A stretch of DNA of 64,000 nt from Kribbella amoyensis (GTDB lineage: Bacteria; Actinomycetota; Actinomycetes; Propionibacteriales; Kribbellaceae), in assembly GCF_007828865.1 (NCBI RefSeq), contig NZ_VIVK01000001.1, positions 620,001 to 684,000 on the forward strand. Reading direction: 5' to 3'. The position numbers were made by a program, and so were the translations under genes. Below are positions 16,504 to 25,608 of the stretch, piece by piece. Position 1 is the first letter of the stretch. Each line of letters opens with the position of its first letter. Below the pieces are notes generated by a model. It was not told the origin of the DNA, did no database searches, and was given only the letters and a program-made list of their open reading frames with translations.

Positions 16504-17154
16504 ATGACCGCAGGGGAACTCGTTGCCACGCACAAGAAGAAGCGCCGGCTCACCGCGCTGACCGCTGTCGCGGCCGTGGTGGCTTCGGTCGCACTCACCG
16601 CCTGTGCGACCGCGACGGACGCCGTGCCGCCGCCGGGTCCCGGCACCAGCAGCACCGGTACCGGGTCGGGCGGGAAGACGTCGGTGGAGTCGGAGCACCC
16701 CGAGTTGCGGGACGGGCCGGCGACCGCGGCCGACGGTGTCCTGCCGGATCGCGCGTCGCCGTTCGACAAGTCTCTGCCCGGGATCTCGAAGCTCGACCCG
16801 GCGCTGCTGCGGGCCGTTCAGCGGGCGGCGAAGGCGATGGCGATGGACGGCATCACCCTGCACGTGAACACCGGCTGGCGAAGCACCACCTACCAGGAAC
16901 AGCTGCTGAAGAAGGCGATCCGCAAGTACGGCAGCGAGGAGGAGGCGCGCAAGTTCGTCGCCACGCCGGAGGAGTCGAAGCACGTCACCGGCGACGCGGT
17001 CGACCTCGGCCCGACCGCTGCCGACGACTGGCTGATCCGGCGCGGCGCGCGGTTCGGCCTGTGCCAGACCCTGGCGAACGAGCGGTGGCACTTCGAACTG
17101 AAGACCGAGCCCGGTGGCAAGTGCCCGCCACCGGTCGCCGACGCCCGGGGCTGA
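16504..17154 (+). CDS. M15 D-alanyl-D-alanine carboxypeptidase-like lipoprotein (VanY type)
   Basis: 216 aa. A KKKRR N-region, hydrophobic helix and lipobox LTAC (Cys about 34) mark a lipoprotein. The zinc peptidase motifs are present: SKHVTGDAVDLG (His and Asp ligands) and WHFE with the third His and catalytic Glu nearby. It should trim D-Ala or act on muropeptides outside the membrane. No vanRS or vanHAX genes are nearby, so a housekeeping role is more likely than glycopeptide resistance. The start lacks an obvious ribosome-binding site and could be further downstream. Confidence 0.88.
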   Translation: MTAGELVATHKKKRRLTALTAVAAVVASVALTACATATDAVPPPGPGTSSTGTGSGGKTSVESEHPELRDGPATAADGVLPDRASPFDKSLPGISKLDPALLRAVQRAAKAMAMDGITLHVNTGWRSTTYQEQLLKKAIRKYGSEEEARKFVATPEESKHVTGDAVDLGPTAADDWLIRRGARFGLCQTLANERWHFELKTEPGGKCPPPVADARG

Positions 17155-17161
17155 GCCGGGG

Positions 17162-17686
17162 TCAGTACGGTTCGGCCGGCGGGTCCTCGCCGGTGGCCAG
17201 GGTTCGCTGGGCCCAGGCGACGTCGTGCCACCGGTCGTGCTTCCAGCCGATCCGGCGATAGGTGCCGATGGGTTCGAAGCCGAGCGCGGTGTGCAGGCCG
17301 ACGCTGGCCTCGTTCGGCAGCGTCATCCCGGCGATCGCGGTACGGAAACCCCGCTCGGTCAGCCGGGCGAACAGTGCCTCGTACAACGCCCGCCCGCCCC
17401 CGGTCCGGCGCCGGCCGCCTTCCAGGTAGACGCTCACCTCGCAGGACCACCGGTACGCCGCCCGCGGTTTCATCGGTCCGCCGTACGCGTACCCGACCAC
17501 GCGGCCCTCGTCCTCCAGCACGAGCCAGGCGTGCGTTCGCTGCGCGGCCGCGATCCGGTCGGCCATCTCGGCCGGCGTCGGCGGTGCCAACTCGAAGCTG
17601 ATCGCGGTGTCGCGGACGTACGGCGCGTAGATCGCCGCGCAGGCCTCGGCGTCCCGCTCCGGGGCGGCGGCTCGGATTATCGACAT
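17162..17686 (-). CDS. PAT/MsuA-type N-acetyltransferase (phosphinothricin acetyltransferase family)
   Basis: 174 aa GNAT of the phosphinothricin/methionine sulfoximine group: N-terminal AAAPERDAEACAAIYAPYV, then WSCEVSVYLEGGRRRTGGGR (acetyl-CoA loop) and SVGLHTALGFEPIGTYRRIG. Such enzymes acetylate glutamine-analogue toxins. The gene is divergent from an XRE-cupin regulator with only 39 bp between start codons; TACTAT lies 6 bp upstream of its ATG, so the mRNA is probably leaderless and under that regulator. Confidence 0.87.
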   Translation of the reverse strand: MSIIRAAAPERDAEACAAIYAPYVRDTAISFELAPPTPAEMADRIAAAQRTHAWLVLEDEGRVVGYAYGGPMKPRAAYRWSCEVSVYLEGGRRRTGGGRALYEALFARLTERGFRTAIAGMTLPNEASVGLHTALGFEPIGTYRRIGWKHDRWHDVAWAQRTLATGEDPPAEPY

Positions 17687-17692
17687 GTCATG

Positions 17693-17725
17693 ATAGTAGC
17701 CATATTGGTCGCTATAGTGGCAACT
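17693..17725. promoter_or_regulatory. Overlapping divergent leaderless promoters with repeat operator
   Basis: The 39-bp divergent region contains TACTAT (minus strand, 6 bp before the acetyltransferase ATG) and TATAGT (17713-17718, 7 bp before the regulator ATG). A repeated element reads ATAGTAGCCATAT at 17693-17705 and ATAGTGGCAACTAT at 17714-17727. A protein bound here would block both -10 boxes. Confidence 0.6.
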
Positions 17726-18289
17726 ATGACCGATCCGCTTTCCGCTTCGCTCGCCGCCACCCTGCAGGCTGCCCGGGTCGGCCGGGACCTGTCCGTGAAC
17801 GCGCTGGCCGAGCGGTCCGGCGTCTCCCGGGCGATGATCGGCAAGATCGAGCGCGGTGAGGCCCAGCCGACCGCGGTCCTGCTCGGCCGGCTGTCAGGCG
17901 CCCTCGGGATGACCTTGTCCGAGCTGGTCGCCCGCGCCGAGGGATCCGGCGACCTGCTCCGCCGCGAGGCCGACCAGCCGGTCTGGACCGACCCGGCCAC
18001 CGGGTACCGCCGGCGTGCCGTCTCGCCGGTCACCGACGGGCCGCTCGAACTGGTCGAGGTGGAGCTCCCGCCCGGCGCGTCCGTGGCGTACCCGGCGGAC
18101 GCGTACATCTTCAAGTACCAGCAGCTGTGGATCCTCGACGGGCGGCTGCGGTTCCACGAGGGCGACACCGTGCACGAGCTCGGCCCCGGCGACTGCCTCC
18201 AGCTCGGTGCTCCGACGGCGACCACGTTCCACAACCCGACCGACTCGCCGTGCCGGTACCTGGTCGCGCTGGTCAAGGGCCGGGCCTGA
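17726..18289 (+). CDS. XRE-family regulator with C-terminal cupin sensor
   Basis: 187 aa. Residues 10-65 are a lambda-repressor-type helix-turn-helix (NALAERSGVSRAMIGKIERG), followed by a cupin barrel at 105-185 (ILDGRLRFHEGDTVHELGPG). Such regulators often control catabolism or detoxification of a small ligand bound in the cupin. It is leaderless by promoter position and faces the PAT-type acetyltransferase, the likely target. Confidence 0.9.
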   Translation: MTDPLSASLAATLQAARVGRDLSVNALAERSGVSRAMIGKIERGEAQPTAVLLGRLSGALGMTLSELVARAEGSGDLLRREADQPVWTDPATGYRRRAVSPVTDGPLELVEVELPPGASVAYPADAYIFKYQQLWILDGRLRFHEGDTVHELGPGDCLQLGAPTATTFHNPTDSPCRYLVALVKGRA

Positions 18290-18377
18290 TTCGGCGGAAT
18301 CGCGCGACACCCGCCGGTGGTTGGTGGTTGAGTAGTCGGGGCCGCCCGCCGCCGACGCACCGGTCGAGGGGATTCGC

Positions 18378-19670
18378 ATGGACGTATCGCCGCTGGTCTG
18401 GACGCTGACCGTCCTCGGGATCCTCGGCCTGCTCGCCTTCGACTACTTCTTCCACGTCCGCCGGGCGCACGTTCCGACGCTGCGCGAGGCCGCGATCTGG
18501 TCCAGCCTGTACGTCGGGATCGCGCTGCTGTTCGGCGTCGGCACCCTGGTGCTGGGCGGCACCGCGATGGGCTCGGAGTACTTCGCCGGGTACATCACCG
18601 AGAAGGCGCTGTCGGTCGACAACCTGTTCGTCTTCCTGATCATCATGACCAGCTTCCGGGTGCCGCGGGAGGACCAGCAGAAGGTGCTGCTGGTCGGGAT
18701 CGTGTTCTCGCTGATCGCCCGGACCGGGTTCATCCTGCTCGGCTCGGCGCTGATCAACACGTTCAGCTGGGTGTTCTACCTGTTCGGGCTGGCCCTGCTG
18801 ATCACCGCCGGGAACATGTTCAAGCCGCAGACCGAGGAGTCGCACTCGGCGCAGAACGTGGTGGTCCGGATCAGCCGGCGGTTGTTCCGCACCACCGACC
18901 ACTACGACGGCGACAAGCTGTTCACGGTCCAGGACGGCCGCCGGGTGATGACCCCGATGCTGCTGGTGATGGTGGCGATCGGCGGCACCGACCTGATGTT
19001 CGCGCTGGACTCGATCCCGGCGATCTTCGGGCTGACCCAGAACGTGTACATCGTGTTCACCGCGACCGCGTTCAGCCTGCTCGGGCTGCGCCAGCTGTAC
19101 TTCCTGCTGGACGGGCTGCTCGACCGGCTGATCTACCTGTCGTACGGTCTGGCGGTGATCCTCGGCTTCATCGGGGTGAAGCTGGTGCTGCACGCCCTGC
19201 ACGAGAACAACGTCCCGTTCATCAACAACGGTGAGCACGTCGAAGTCGGCGAGATCGGTACCGGGTTGTCGCTCGCCGTCATCCTCGTCGTGCTGGTGAT
19301 CACCGTGTTCGCCTCGTTGTTCAGTACCCGCGGCCGGACCCAGACCGCGATGGCCAACGCCCGCCGGGACGCGACGGCGTACCTGGACTCGGAGTACACC
19401 CGGGACCCGGACGAGCGCGAGCGGATCTTCAAGCGGCTGGTCGAGTCGCGGGATCACATCGTCGCGCTCGGCCCGAAGGCCAAGCAGATCGTCAAGAACG
19501 AGCCCGAGCTGCTCGAGCTGTGCCGGCTGGCCGCCGCGAGCCACGAGCGGGCGATGGCGGACGGGCAGCATCCGGTGGCGTCCTTCCACGACGGCGGACC
19601 GTCGCCGCTGGACAGCTCCAAGTACCCCCGGCCGCCGTCATCCCTTGACGGCTCCGGAAGCCAGACCTGA
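18378..19670 (+). CDS. TerC/Alx-family integral membrane protein
   Basis: 430 aa with about nine membrane helices. The two TerC signatures with acidic residues in membrane segments are present (ITEKALSVDNLFVFLIIM and GGTDLMFALDSIPAIFG). TerC/Alx proteins are implicated in manganese export and tellurite-stress phenotypes. The soluble C-tail from about 335 is charged and longer than usual, and its last residues are read through the complementary strand of a dead permease fragment (19638-19730), so the natural stop may have been changed. No yybP-ykoY riboswitch was recognised upstream. Confidence 0.9.
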   Translation: MDVSPLVWTLTVLGILGLLAFDYFFHVRRAHVPTLREAAIWSSLYVGIALLFGVGTLVLGGTAMGSEYFAGYITEKALSVDNLFVFLIIMTSFRVPREDQQKVLLVGIVFSLIARTGFILLGSALINTFSWVFYLFGLALLITAGNMFKPQTEESHSAQNVVVRISRRLFRTTDHYDGDKLFTVQDGRRVMTPMLLVMVAIGGTDLMFALDSIPAIFGLTQNVYIVFTATAFSLLGLRQLYFLLDGLLDRLIYLSYGLAVILGFIGVKLVLHALHENNVPFINNGEHVEVGEIGTGLSLAVILVVLVITVFASLFSTRGRTQTAMANARRDATAYLDSEYTRDPDERERIFKRLVESRDHIVALGPKAKQIVKNEPELLELCRLAAASHERAMADGQHPVASFHDGGPSPLDSSKYPRPPSSLDGSGSQT

Positions 19671-19730
19671 CACGTGGAACCGCTGCAGGCCGACATACAG
19701 CAGCACCGAGCCGCAACCCGGGACGGCCGC
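19638..19730 (-). pseudogene. 3' stump of a sugar ABC permease (MalG type)
   Basis: The frame ending at 19638 reads VGLQRFHVSGLASGAVKG then stop, which is the characteristic C-terminus of MalG/LacG-like permeases. Nothing upstream in this frame is permease-like because the GH127 gene starts 33 bp away on the same strand. The fragment is therefore a deletion remnant of a permease that once preceded or followed the GH127 gene. Confidence 0.6.
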
Positions 19731-19762
19731 CCGCGGCGACCGCCCCGAGAGCTTCCTGCGGA

Positions 19763-21673
19763 TCAGCCGCGCGGGAGCCAGACGCGCATCGCGCCGATCT
19801 CGCGGTTGGCCCAGGCGTAGTACGGGATCGCGGTGACCTCGACCTCGTCCCCGGTCGCGTCCGTGCTGTCCGGCGCGAACGGCCAGCCGTCCCGGTGACC
19901 GGCCCCGGCCCGGCCCCGCGCGGTGAGCACGGTGACCCCGTCGAGCAGATCCGGCCGGTGCGTCGCCGAAATTGTTGCTGAGGGCACCAGATGGAGGTCG
20001 TCGACCGAGGCGGTGTTGTCGATCTGCTCGACCGCGTAGACGAGCGGTCCGCGTTCCACGGCGACACTGTCCCGGACCGCGTCGACCCGTGGGTCGGCGC
20101 CGACGACGCGGGGATCCAGCGGGAGCTGCAGCTCGACGGTGTCGCCCGCCGACCAGGTCCGCTCGATCCGGGCGTACTCGCCCTCCTTCACCCGCTCGCC
20201 GTCCACGGTCGCGCCTTCTGCCCAGGCGGGGATCCGCAGTTCCAGGGTCCACGGCTGGTCGGTGGTCTGCTGGATCGTGACGCGGACCGCGCCCTGCCAC
20301 GGGTACTCCGTGTCCACCTTGAGCTCGACGGTGCCGTTGTCGAGTTCCGCGGCGACCTCGCCCTCGGCGTACTGGTGGAGCTGGATCTCGGTGGCGGAGG
20401 AGCTGGCGAGGTACCCGTCCAGGCTGGCGAAGGTGCGCATGATGTTGGGCGGGCAGCAGGCGCATTCGAACCAGCCGCGCCGTCCTCTCGCCGGGCTGCG
20501 GCCGTTGTCGGGTTGGGCCGATCCGCGCAGCTGCAGCGCGTTCACGTAGAAGTACTCGGCGCCGCTGAGCGAGACCCCGGCCAGGAAGCCGTTGTAGAGC
20601 ATCCGCTCGATCGCGTCGGCGTAGAACGCGTCCCCGGTCGCCAGCAGCATCCGCCAGGCCCACTGGATCCCGCCGATGGCAGCGCAGGTCTCGGCGTACG
20701 CGCGGTCCGGCGGGAGCTCGTACTCGTCGCCGAACGCCTCGCCCTCCCAGCGGGCGCCGAGTCCGCCGGTGACGTAGGTCTTGGTGGACCACATGTGCGC
20801 GAACTGGTTCTTCAGCGCGTCGAGCAGGTCGGTGTCGCCGGTCTCCAGCGCGACGTCGGCGGCACCGGCGGCGAGGTAGACGGCGCGGACCGAGTGGCCC
20901 TCGACGGTGGTCTGCTCGCGGACCGGCAGCCGGTCGGAGAAGTACGCCGGCTCGTGGCCGTGTTCCTTGATGATCCCGTGGCCGCGCGCCTCGACGAACC
21001 AGCGGGCCAGGTCGAGGTACGCCTCGGTGCCGGTCTCGCGGTACAGCTCGACCAGCGCCATCTCGATCACCGGGTGACCGTCGACGTCGCGGATCTTGCC
21101 GTCCTCGACCTCGCCGAAACTGGCGACCAGGTGGTCGGCGAGCTTGGTGGCGACGTCGAGCAGCCCGCGGTCACCGGTACACCGGACCTGGGCGACGGCG
21201 GCCTGGATCAGGTGGCCGGCGCAGTAGTGCTCGTGGCTCCAGACCAGCTGCTGGTACCGGCCCTCGTCGCCGTAGCGGAGCTGGACGACCGAGTCGAGGT
21301 AGCCGTCGTCGCGCTGGGCGGCGGCGACGACCGCGGTCAGCTCGCGCTGCCGCTTCAGCAGGTCGTCGGAGGGGTGCCGGGCGTACTCCCAGGCGACCGC
21401 CTCGAGCCACTTGTAGACGTCCGAGTCGGCGAACACCGGGCCGATCGCCTCGCCCTCGCCGATCCCGGCGGCGAGCCGGAGGTTCTGCAGGTTGCCGGCC
21501 GACTCCAGCTGGTCCTGGCCGGACGGGATCGCCCGCTCACCGTTGCGCTGCTGGCGCGGCGCCCAGAAGCCGCCGGTGATCCGGGCCTGGTTCAGGCCGG
21601 CCGGGCGCCAGCGGCCGCGGGTGCTGTCGGCGGCAGTGCGGGAGGTGGTGGGAGCTTGCGGGGCAGCGCTCAT
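19763..21673 (-). CDS. GH127 beta-L-arabinofuranosidase-like glycoside hydrolase
   Basis: 636 aa from ATG 21673 (GGAG upstream); an open frame continues 32 codons further but across the operator. (alpha/alpha)6-barrel plus beta domains of the DUF1680 family. The conserved zinc/catalytic Cys cluster is intact in WFECACCPPNIMRT (about residue 420), as is WSHEHYCAGHLIQAAVA. No signal peptide, so it acts on imported arabino-oligosaccharides in the cytoplasm. Its own transporter seems lost: a permease stump follows it. Controlled, by position, by the divergent LacI regulator. Confidence 0.92.
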   Translation of the reverse strand: MSAAPQAPTTSRTAADSTRGRWRPAGLNQARITGGFWAPRQQRNGERAIPSGQDQLESAGNLQNLRLAAGIGEGEAIGPVFADSDVYKWLEAVAWEYARHPSDDLLKRQRELTAVVAAAQRDDGYLDSVVQLRYGDEGRYQQLVWSHEHYCAGHLIQAAVAQVRCTGDRGLLDVATKLADHLVASFGEVEDGKIRDVDGHPVIEMALVELYRETGTEAYLDLARWFVEARGHGIIKEHGHEPAYFSDRLPVREQTTVEGHSVRAVYLAAGAADVALETGDTDLLDALKNQFAHMWSTKTYVTGGLGARWEGEAFGDEYELPPDRAYAETCAAIGGIQWAWRMLLATGDAFYADAIERMLYNGFLAGVSLSGAEYFYVNALQLRGSAQPDNGRSPARGRRGWFECACCPPNIMRTFASLDGYLASSSATEIQLHQYAEGEVAAELDNGTVELKVDTEYPWQGAVRVTIQQTTDQPWTLELRIPAWAEGATVDGERVKEGEYARIERTWSAGDTVELQLPLDPRVVGADPRVDAVRDSVAVERGPLVYAVEQIDNTASVDDLHLVPSATISATHRPDLLDGVTVLTARGRAGAGHRDGWPFAPDSTDATGDEVEVTAIPYYAWANREIGAMRVWLPRG

Positions 21674-21708
21674 GTCGGCGACTCCATCAGGTGTGTGGCG
21701 GAAAATCC

Positions 21709-21722
21709 GGAACACGTTTTCC
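21709..21722. promoter_or_regulatory. LacI-type operator upstream of GH127
   Basis: GGAACACGTTTTCC is a near-palindrome (12 of 14 symmetric) with the central CG typical of LacI-family operators, 36 bp upstream of the GH127 ATG and 134 bp upstream of the divergent LacI gene. Confidence 0.6.
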
Positions 21723-21855
21723 TCCCGAACGTACGAGGGCCGTGGCGTACGGGTCAACCCCTTGACCACCGTGAATCAGCGAGCTCGCGGTGCGCGTGCG
21801 GTACCGTGTGGAAACTTCGTCCGGAAACGCCGGAAAACCCAGGGAGGGCGCGCCG

Positions 21856-22854
21856 ATGACGACACGGGGACCTTCGCTGCCGCGGATCACCGACGTGGCG
21901 GCGCTGGCCGGGGTCTCGGCCAGTACCGCGTCGAAGGCGCTGAACGACACCGGCCAGCTGCGCGAGGAGACACGTCAGCGGGTCCGCCGCGCGGCCGAGC
22001 AGCTCGGGTTCACGCCGGACAGCCGGGGCCGGGCGCTGTCGTCCGGGCGCAGCTACACGGTCGGGCTGATCACCACCGACAGCTCGGGGCGGTTCAGCAT
22101 CCCGATCATGCTCGGCGCCGAGGACACGTTGAGCGCCGGCGAGATGGCGTTGGTGCTGTGCGACACCCGCGACGACCCGCTGCGCGAATCGCACTACCTG
22201 CGATCCCTGGTATCCCGGCGCGTCGACGGCATCATCGTCACCGGCCGCCGGACCGAGCCCCGCGCACCCGTCGACGTGCCGATCCCGGTCGTTTACGCGT
22301 TCAGCCCGTCGACCGATCCCGCCGACCTGTCCGTGGTGATGGACGATCGCGGCGGCGCGGCGTCCGCCGTACGCCACCTGCAGAGCCTCGGTCGCCGGCG
22401 GATCGCCCATGTGACGGGACCCTCGACGCACCACAGCGCGTTGGTCCGAGCGGCGTCCGTGGTGGAGACCGCCGGCGACGCGATGGTGGGCGAGCCACTG
22501 CACGGCGAATGGAGCGAGCGCTGGGGCCGGCACGCGGTCGACGTCCTGCTCCGGACCGAGCCCGGCCTCGACGCGATCACCTGCGGCAGCGACCAGATCG
22601 CCCGCGGCGTCTGCGACCGCCTCCGCGAACTGGGTCGCGCCGTCCCCGACGACATCGCGGTCACCGGCTACGACAACTGGTCCGTGATGGCCCTGGCCAG
22701 CCGCCCACCCCTGACCACGGTCGACCTCGAACTCGAAGAACTGGGCCGCCGGACCGCCCAACTCCTCCTCGAAGCCATCGCCGGCCACCCCGACCCAGGC
22801 CTCCACCAACTCCCCACCCGCCTGGTCCCCCGCGAGTCCACCCTCGGCACCTGA
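21856..22854 (+). CDS. LacI-family transcriptional regulator
   Basis: 332 aa. Helix-turn-helix and hinge helix at 8-60 (ITDVAALAGVSASTASKALN) and a periplasmic-binding-protein-like sensor domain, with the usual late motif ITCGSDQIARGVC and VTGYDN. AGGGAGGG precedes the ATG. Divergent from GH127 and next to a CG-centred operator, so it most likely represses GH127 until an arabinose-containing ligand is bound. Confidence 0.93.
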   Translation: MTTRGPSLPRITDVAALAGVSASTASKALNDTGQLREETRQRVRRAAEQLGFTPDSRGRALSSGRSYTVGLITTDSSGRFSIPIMLGAEDTLSAGEMALVLCDTRDDPLRESHYLRSLVSRRVDGIIVTGRRTEPRAPVDVPIPVVYAFSPSTDPADLSVVMDDRGGAASAVRHLQSLGRRRIAHVTGPSTHHSALVRAASVVETAGDAMVGEPLHGEWSERWGRHAVDVLLRTEPGLDAITCGSDQIARGVCDRLRELGRAVPDDIAVTGYDNWSVMALASRPPLTTVDLELEELGRRTAQLLLEAIAGHPDPGLHQLPTRLVPRESTLGT

Positions 22855-22874
22855 CCCGCCGGCCGCGACGGGGC

Positions 22875-23360
22875 TCAGTCCGTGGGGGACTTGAGTTTTT
22901 CGTGGTGGCGGCGAGCTTTGAGGCGGTTGCCGCAGGTCTTCATCGAGCACCAGCGCCGGGTGTTGGGTTTGCTGCGGTCGATCAGGAAGAGCCGGCATTC
23001 CTGGTCGTTCTCGCACGCGCGGAGCCGGTCGCCCAGGGCTGCCCAGGCGAGTACCGCCCGGGCGCCGATGCCACCGCCGATGGTCTTCCACTGGACGCCC
23101 TCTTCGGTGAGGACCGGGATCTGCCGGACCGCGTGCAGGTAGTGCTGCAGGGTCGTGGGCCGCGCTTCCCCCCGGACAACGGCCGCGATCGCGTCGCGGA
23201 GTTCGCGGGACGTGCGGGGCGTGCCGGGGATCTCGTGGGTCCGGAGCCAGGCTCCCGCACCGGGTCCGCGGAGTTCGTCGCGCGGTTCGCCGTCGAGCAG
23301 CGGGCTCGAGTTGAGCAGGGTCAGGAGGAGGTCTTCGTCGGATCTAACCACCTTGGACAT
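22875..23360 (-). CDS. CGNR zinc-finger transcriptional regulator (ABATE domain)
   Basis: 161 aa. N-terminal ABATE stress-sensing domain (LLLTLLNSSPLL through the central helices) and C-terminal CGNR zinc finger with C120, C136, C141 in the CRLFLIDRS and RRWCSMKTCGNRLKARRH segments. Proteins of this type are usually small local regulators. Divergent from an alpha/beta hydrolase gene by 73 bp, the probable target. Confidence 0.88.
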   Translation of the reverse strand: MSKVVRSDEDLLLTLLNSSPLLDGEPRDELRGPGAGAWLRTHEIPGTPRTSRELRDAIAAVVRGEARPTTLQHYLHAVRQIPVLTEEGVQWKTIGGGIGARAVLAWAALGDRLRACENDQECRLFLIDRSKPNTRRWCSMKTCGNRLKARRHHEKLKSPTD

Positions 23361-23433
23361 GTTGACAGGTTACATGGTCGCGGTGTTAGCTGACGGCTAT
23401 AACCGGCTAAAACGTTCAAAGGGGTTAGGTACG

Positions 23434-24303
23434 ATGACGATCCACTACCGCACCGTCGAGGTCGAGGGGTACGAGATCTTCTACCGGGAGGGCGGGCCGG
23501 CCGATGCGCCGGTCCTGCTGCTCCTGCACGGGTTCCCGACCAGCTCGCACATGTTCCGGGACCTGCTGCCGCGGCTGGCCGAGCGGTACCGGGTGATCGC
23601 GCCGGACCACCTCGGCTTCGGGTACTCCGCGATGCCGGGCGCCGACGAGTACGAGTACAGCTTCGCCAACCTGGCCGCGCTGACCACCGCGTTCACCGAG
23701 CGGCTCGGGCTGACCGAGTTCGCGCTGTACGTACAGGACTACGGCGCCCCGATCGGCTGGCGGATGGCGCTCGCGCATCCCGAGCGGGTCCGCGCGATCG
23801 TCACGCAGAACGGCAACGCGTACGAGGACGGGATCGTCGAGGAGATGTGGGCACCGGTGATCGCGTACGACGCCGCGCCCTCGCCGGAGACCGCCGCGGC
23901 CGCCCTGGAGATGCAGAGCGAGCAGCTGGTGAAGTGGCAGTACCTGCACGGGGTTCCGGACCCGACGCTGGTGAGCCCGGACAGCTGGCAGCACGATCTG
24001 AGCCTGCTCGCCCGGCCCGGCGCCGACCGGGTCCAGCTCGACCTGGTGCGCACCTACGTCACGAACTTCGCGCTGTATCCGCAGTTCCAGGAGTACTTCC
24101 GGACCAGCCAGGTCCCGGTGCTCGCGGCGTGGGGCGGGAACGACGAGATCTTCCCGCCGGCCGGGGCGAAGGCGTTCCAGCGCGACCTGCCCGACGCCGA
24201 GGTGCACCTGCTCCCGACCGGCCACTTCGCCCTGGAGACCCACGCCGCCGAGATCGCCGGCCTGATCGACGATTTCCTCACCCGGGTCCTGGCCAGGCGC
24301 TGA
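23434..24303 (+). CDS. Alpha/beta hydrolase (epoxide hydrolase/haloalkane dehalogenase-like)
   Basis: 289 aa, ATG preceded by AAAGGGG. Oxyanion-hole HGFPTSSHMFRDLLP, acid residue at the expected place after the sixth strand (WGGNDEIFPPAGAK) and catalytic His in TGHFALETH. The nucleophile elbow reads VQDYGAPIGW, so the nucleophile is Asp, as in epoxide hydrolases and dehalogenases rather than esterases. Cytoplasmic. Probably regulated by the divergent CGNR protein. Confidence 0.9.
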   Translation: MTIHYRTVEVEGYEIFYREGGPADAPVLLLLHGFPTSSHMFRDLLPRLAERYRVIAPDHLGFGYSAMPGADEYEYSFANLAALTTAFTERLGLTEFALYVQDYGAPIGWRMALAHPERVRAIVTQNGNAYEDGIVEEMWAPVIAYDAAPSPETAAAALEMQSEQLVKWQYLHGVPDPTLVSPDSWQHDLSLLARPGADRVQLDLVRTYVTNFALYPQFQEYFRTSQVPVLAAWGGNDEIFPPAGAKAFQRDLPDAEVHLLPTGHFALETHAAEIAGLIDDFLTRVLARR

Positions 24304-24408
24304 ACCGGAAACCGCCGCGCGAGTCGAAACCGGACGGCCACCAGCTCGGCATGCTGGAGATGCTCGGATGACCTCGGTTGGCCGCCCGGTGGCCGTACGC
24401 TGACCCGG

Positions 24409-25608
24409 GTGTGGCGACGGATCCTGATCGGGCTGGCGGTGATCGCCGTCCTGGTCGCCGGGGTGGGGACCGCGCGGCTGGTGCTGCCGCGGAGCGATCC
24501 GGCGAAGGGTGCCGTGAAGCAGCTGGCCTTCCTCCGCGAGGAGATCGAGGGCGGCGCCGACCACGAGGCCCAGCAGCTGTTCCCCGAGGGATACTTCTTC
24601 CTCAACGTGCTCTACGGCCTGACCTGGGTCCAGGTCGGCCTCGATCACCCCGAGCGTGCTTCCGAGGCGGCCCGGCAGGCCCGGTGGGCGCTCGACCGAG
24701 TCCGCTCCCCCGACGGCACGGCCCCGTTCGACCCCACGCTGAAACCCCGGTACGGCGTGTTCCACGCGGGCTGGACCAACTGGTTGCGGGGCGGCCTGGT
24801 CGCGTTGCAGCAGTCCGACGCCCGCGAGATCGACGAGTACACCAGCGCCTCGGCCGAGATCGCGGCCGCGTTCCGGACGTCGAAGTCGCCGTTCCTGGCC
24901 GCGTACCCGGGTCAGGCCTGGCCGGTCGACTCCACGGTCGCGATGGCCTCTCTCAGCCTGTACGACAAGCTCGTGGCGCCGCGATTCGTCCGGACCACGG
25001 CCGGCTGGATCACCGCGGTCAAGGGCGAGCTGGATCCGGCGACCGGGCTGCTTCCGCACCAGGTGACCCCGGCGACGACCGGGGCGCGGGCGACGTCGCA
25101 GAGCATGATCCAGCGGTTCCTGGTGGAGATCGACCCGGCGTTCGCACGGTCCCAGTACCAGCTCTTCCGGGACGCGTTCGTCGGCGGGCTCGGCGTACTC
25201 GAGTACCCGAAGGGCGTGGCCGGGTCCGGGGACGTGGACTCGGGGCCGCTGGTGTTCGGGGTCAGCCTGTCCGCGACCGCGGTGACGATGGGGGCCGCGA
25301 GGATCCAGCAGGACCCGCTCGCCGATCGGCTGGCCCGCGAAGGCGATCTGCTCGGCGTACCGATCTCGGGGTGGAAGACGAAGCGGTACGCGTTCGGGTT
25401 GCTGCCGATCGGCGACGCGTTCGTGGTGTGGTCGGGGACGGCGCGCCCGTTCGCCGCGGACCGGCAGCCCGAGTTCGCCGGCGGCTCCCCGTGGTGGCGG
25501 GTGCCGTGGCTGGTCGTGCTCTGGCTGCCGGTCCTCGTCCTGCTCGGTGCGATCCGCCTGACTAGCCGGCCGCCTCAGAAGACCCGAAGACGGACTCGAG
25601 CGCACTGA
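24409..25608 (+). CDS. Membrane protein of unknown function with extracytoplasmic helical domain
   Basis: 399 aa, GTG start 7 bp after TACGCT, so probably leaderless. One membrane helix at 5-27, a 330-residue predominantly helical extracytoplasmic domain rich in Trp/Tyr (ARWALDRVR, WTNWLRGGLVAL, DSGPLVFGVSLSATAV) resembling (alpha/alpha)-barrel proteins, and a second membrane helix near 365-385, ending in a basic cytoplasmic tail. I cannot assign a family; an enzyme acting on a lipid or glycan at the membrane is possible. Its last 47 bp overlap the convergent esterase gene. Confidence 0.65.
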   Translation: MWRRILIGLAVIAVLVAGVGTARLVLPRSDPAKGAVKQLAFLREEIEGGADHEAQQLFPEGYFFLNVLYGLTWVQVGLDHPERASEAARQARWALDRVRSPDGTAPFDPTLKPRYGVFHAGWTNWLRGGLVALQQSDAREIDEYTSASAEIAAAFRTSKSPFLAAYPGQAWPVDSTVAMASLSLYDKLVAPRFVRTTAGWITAVKGELDPATGLLPHQVTPATTGARATSQSMIQRFLVEIDPAFARSQYQLFRDAFVGGLGVLEYPKGVAGSGDVDSGPLVFGVSLSATAVTMGAARIQQDPLADRLAREGDLLGVPISGWKTKRYAFGLLPIGDAFVVWSGTARPFAADRQPEFAGGSPWWRVPWLVVLWLPVLVLLGAIRLTSRPPQKTRRRTRAH

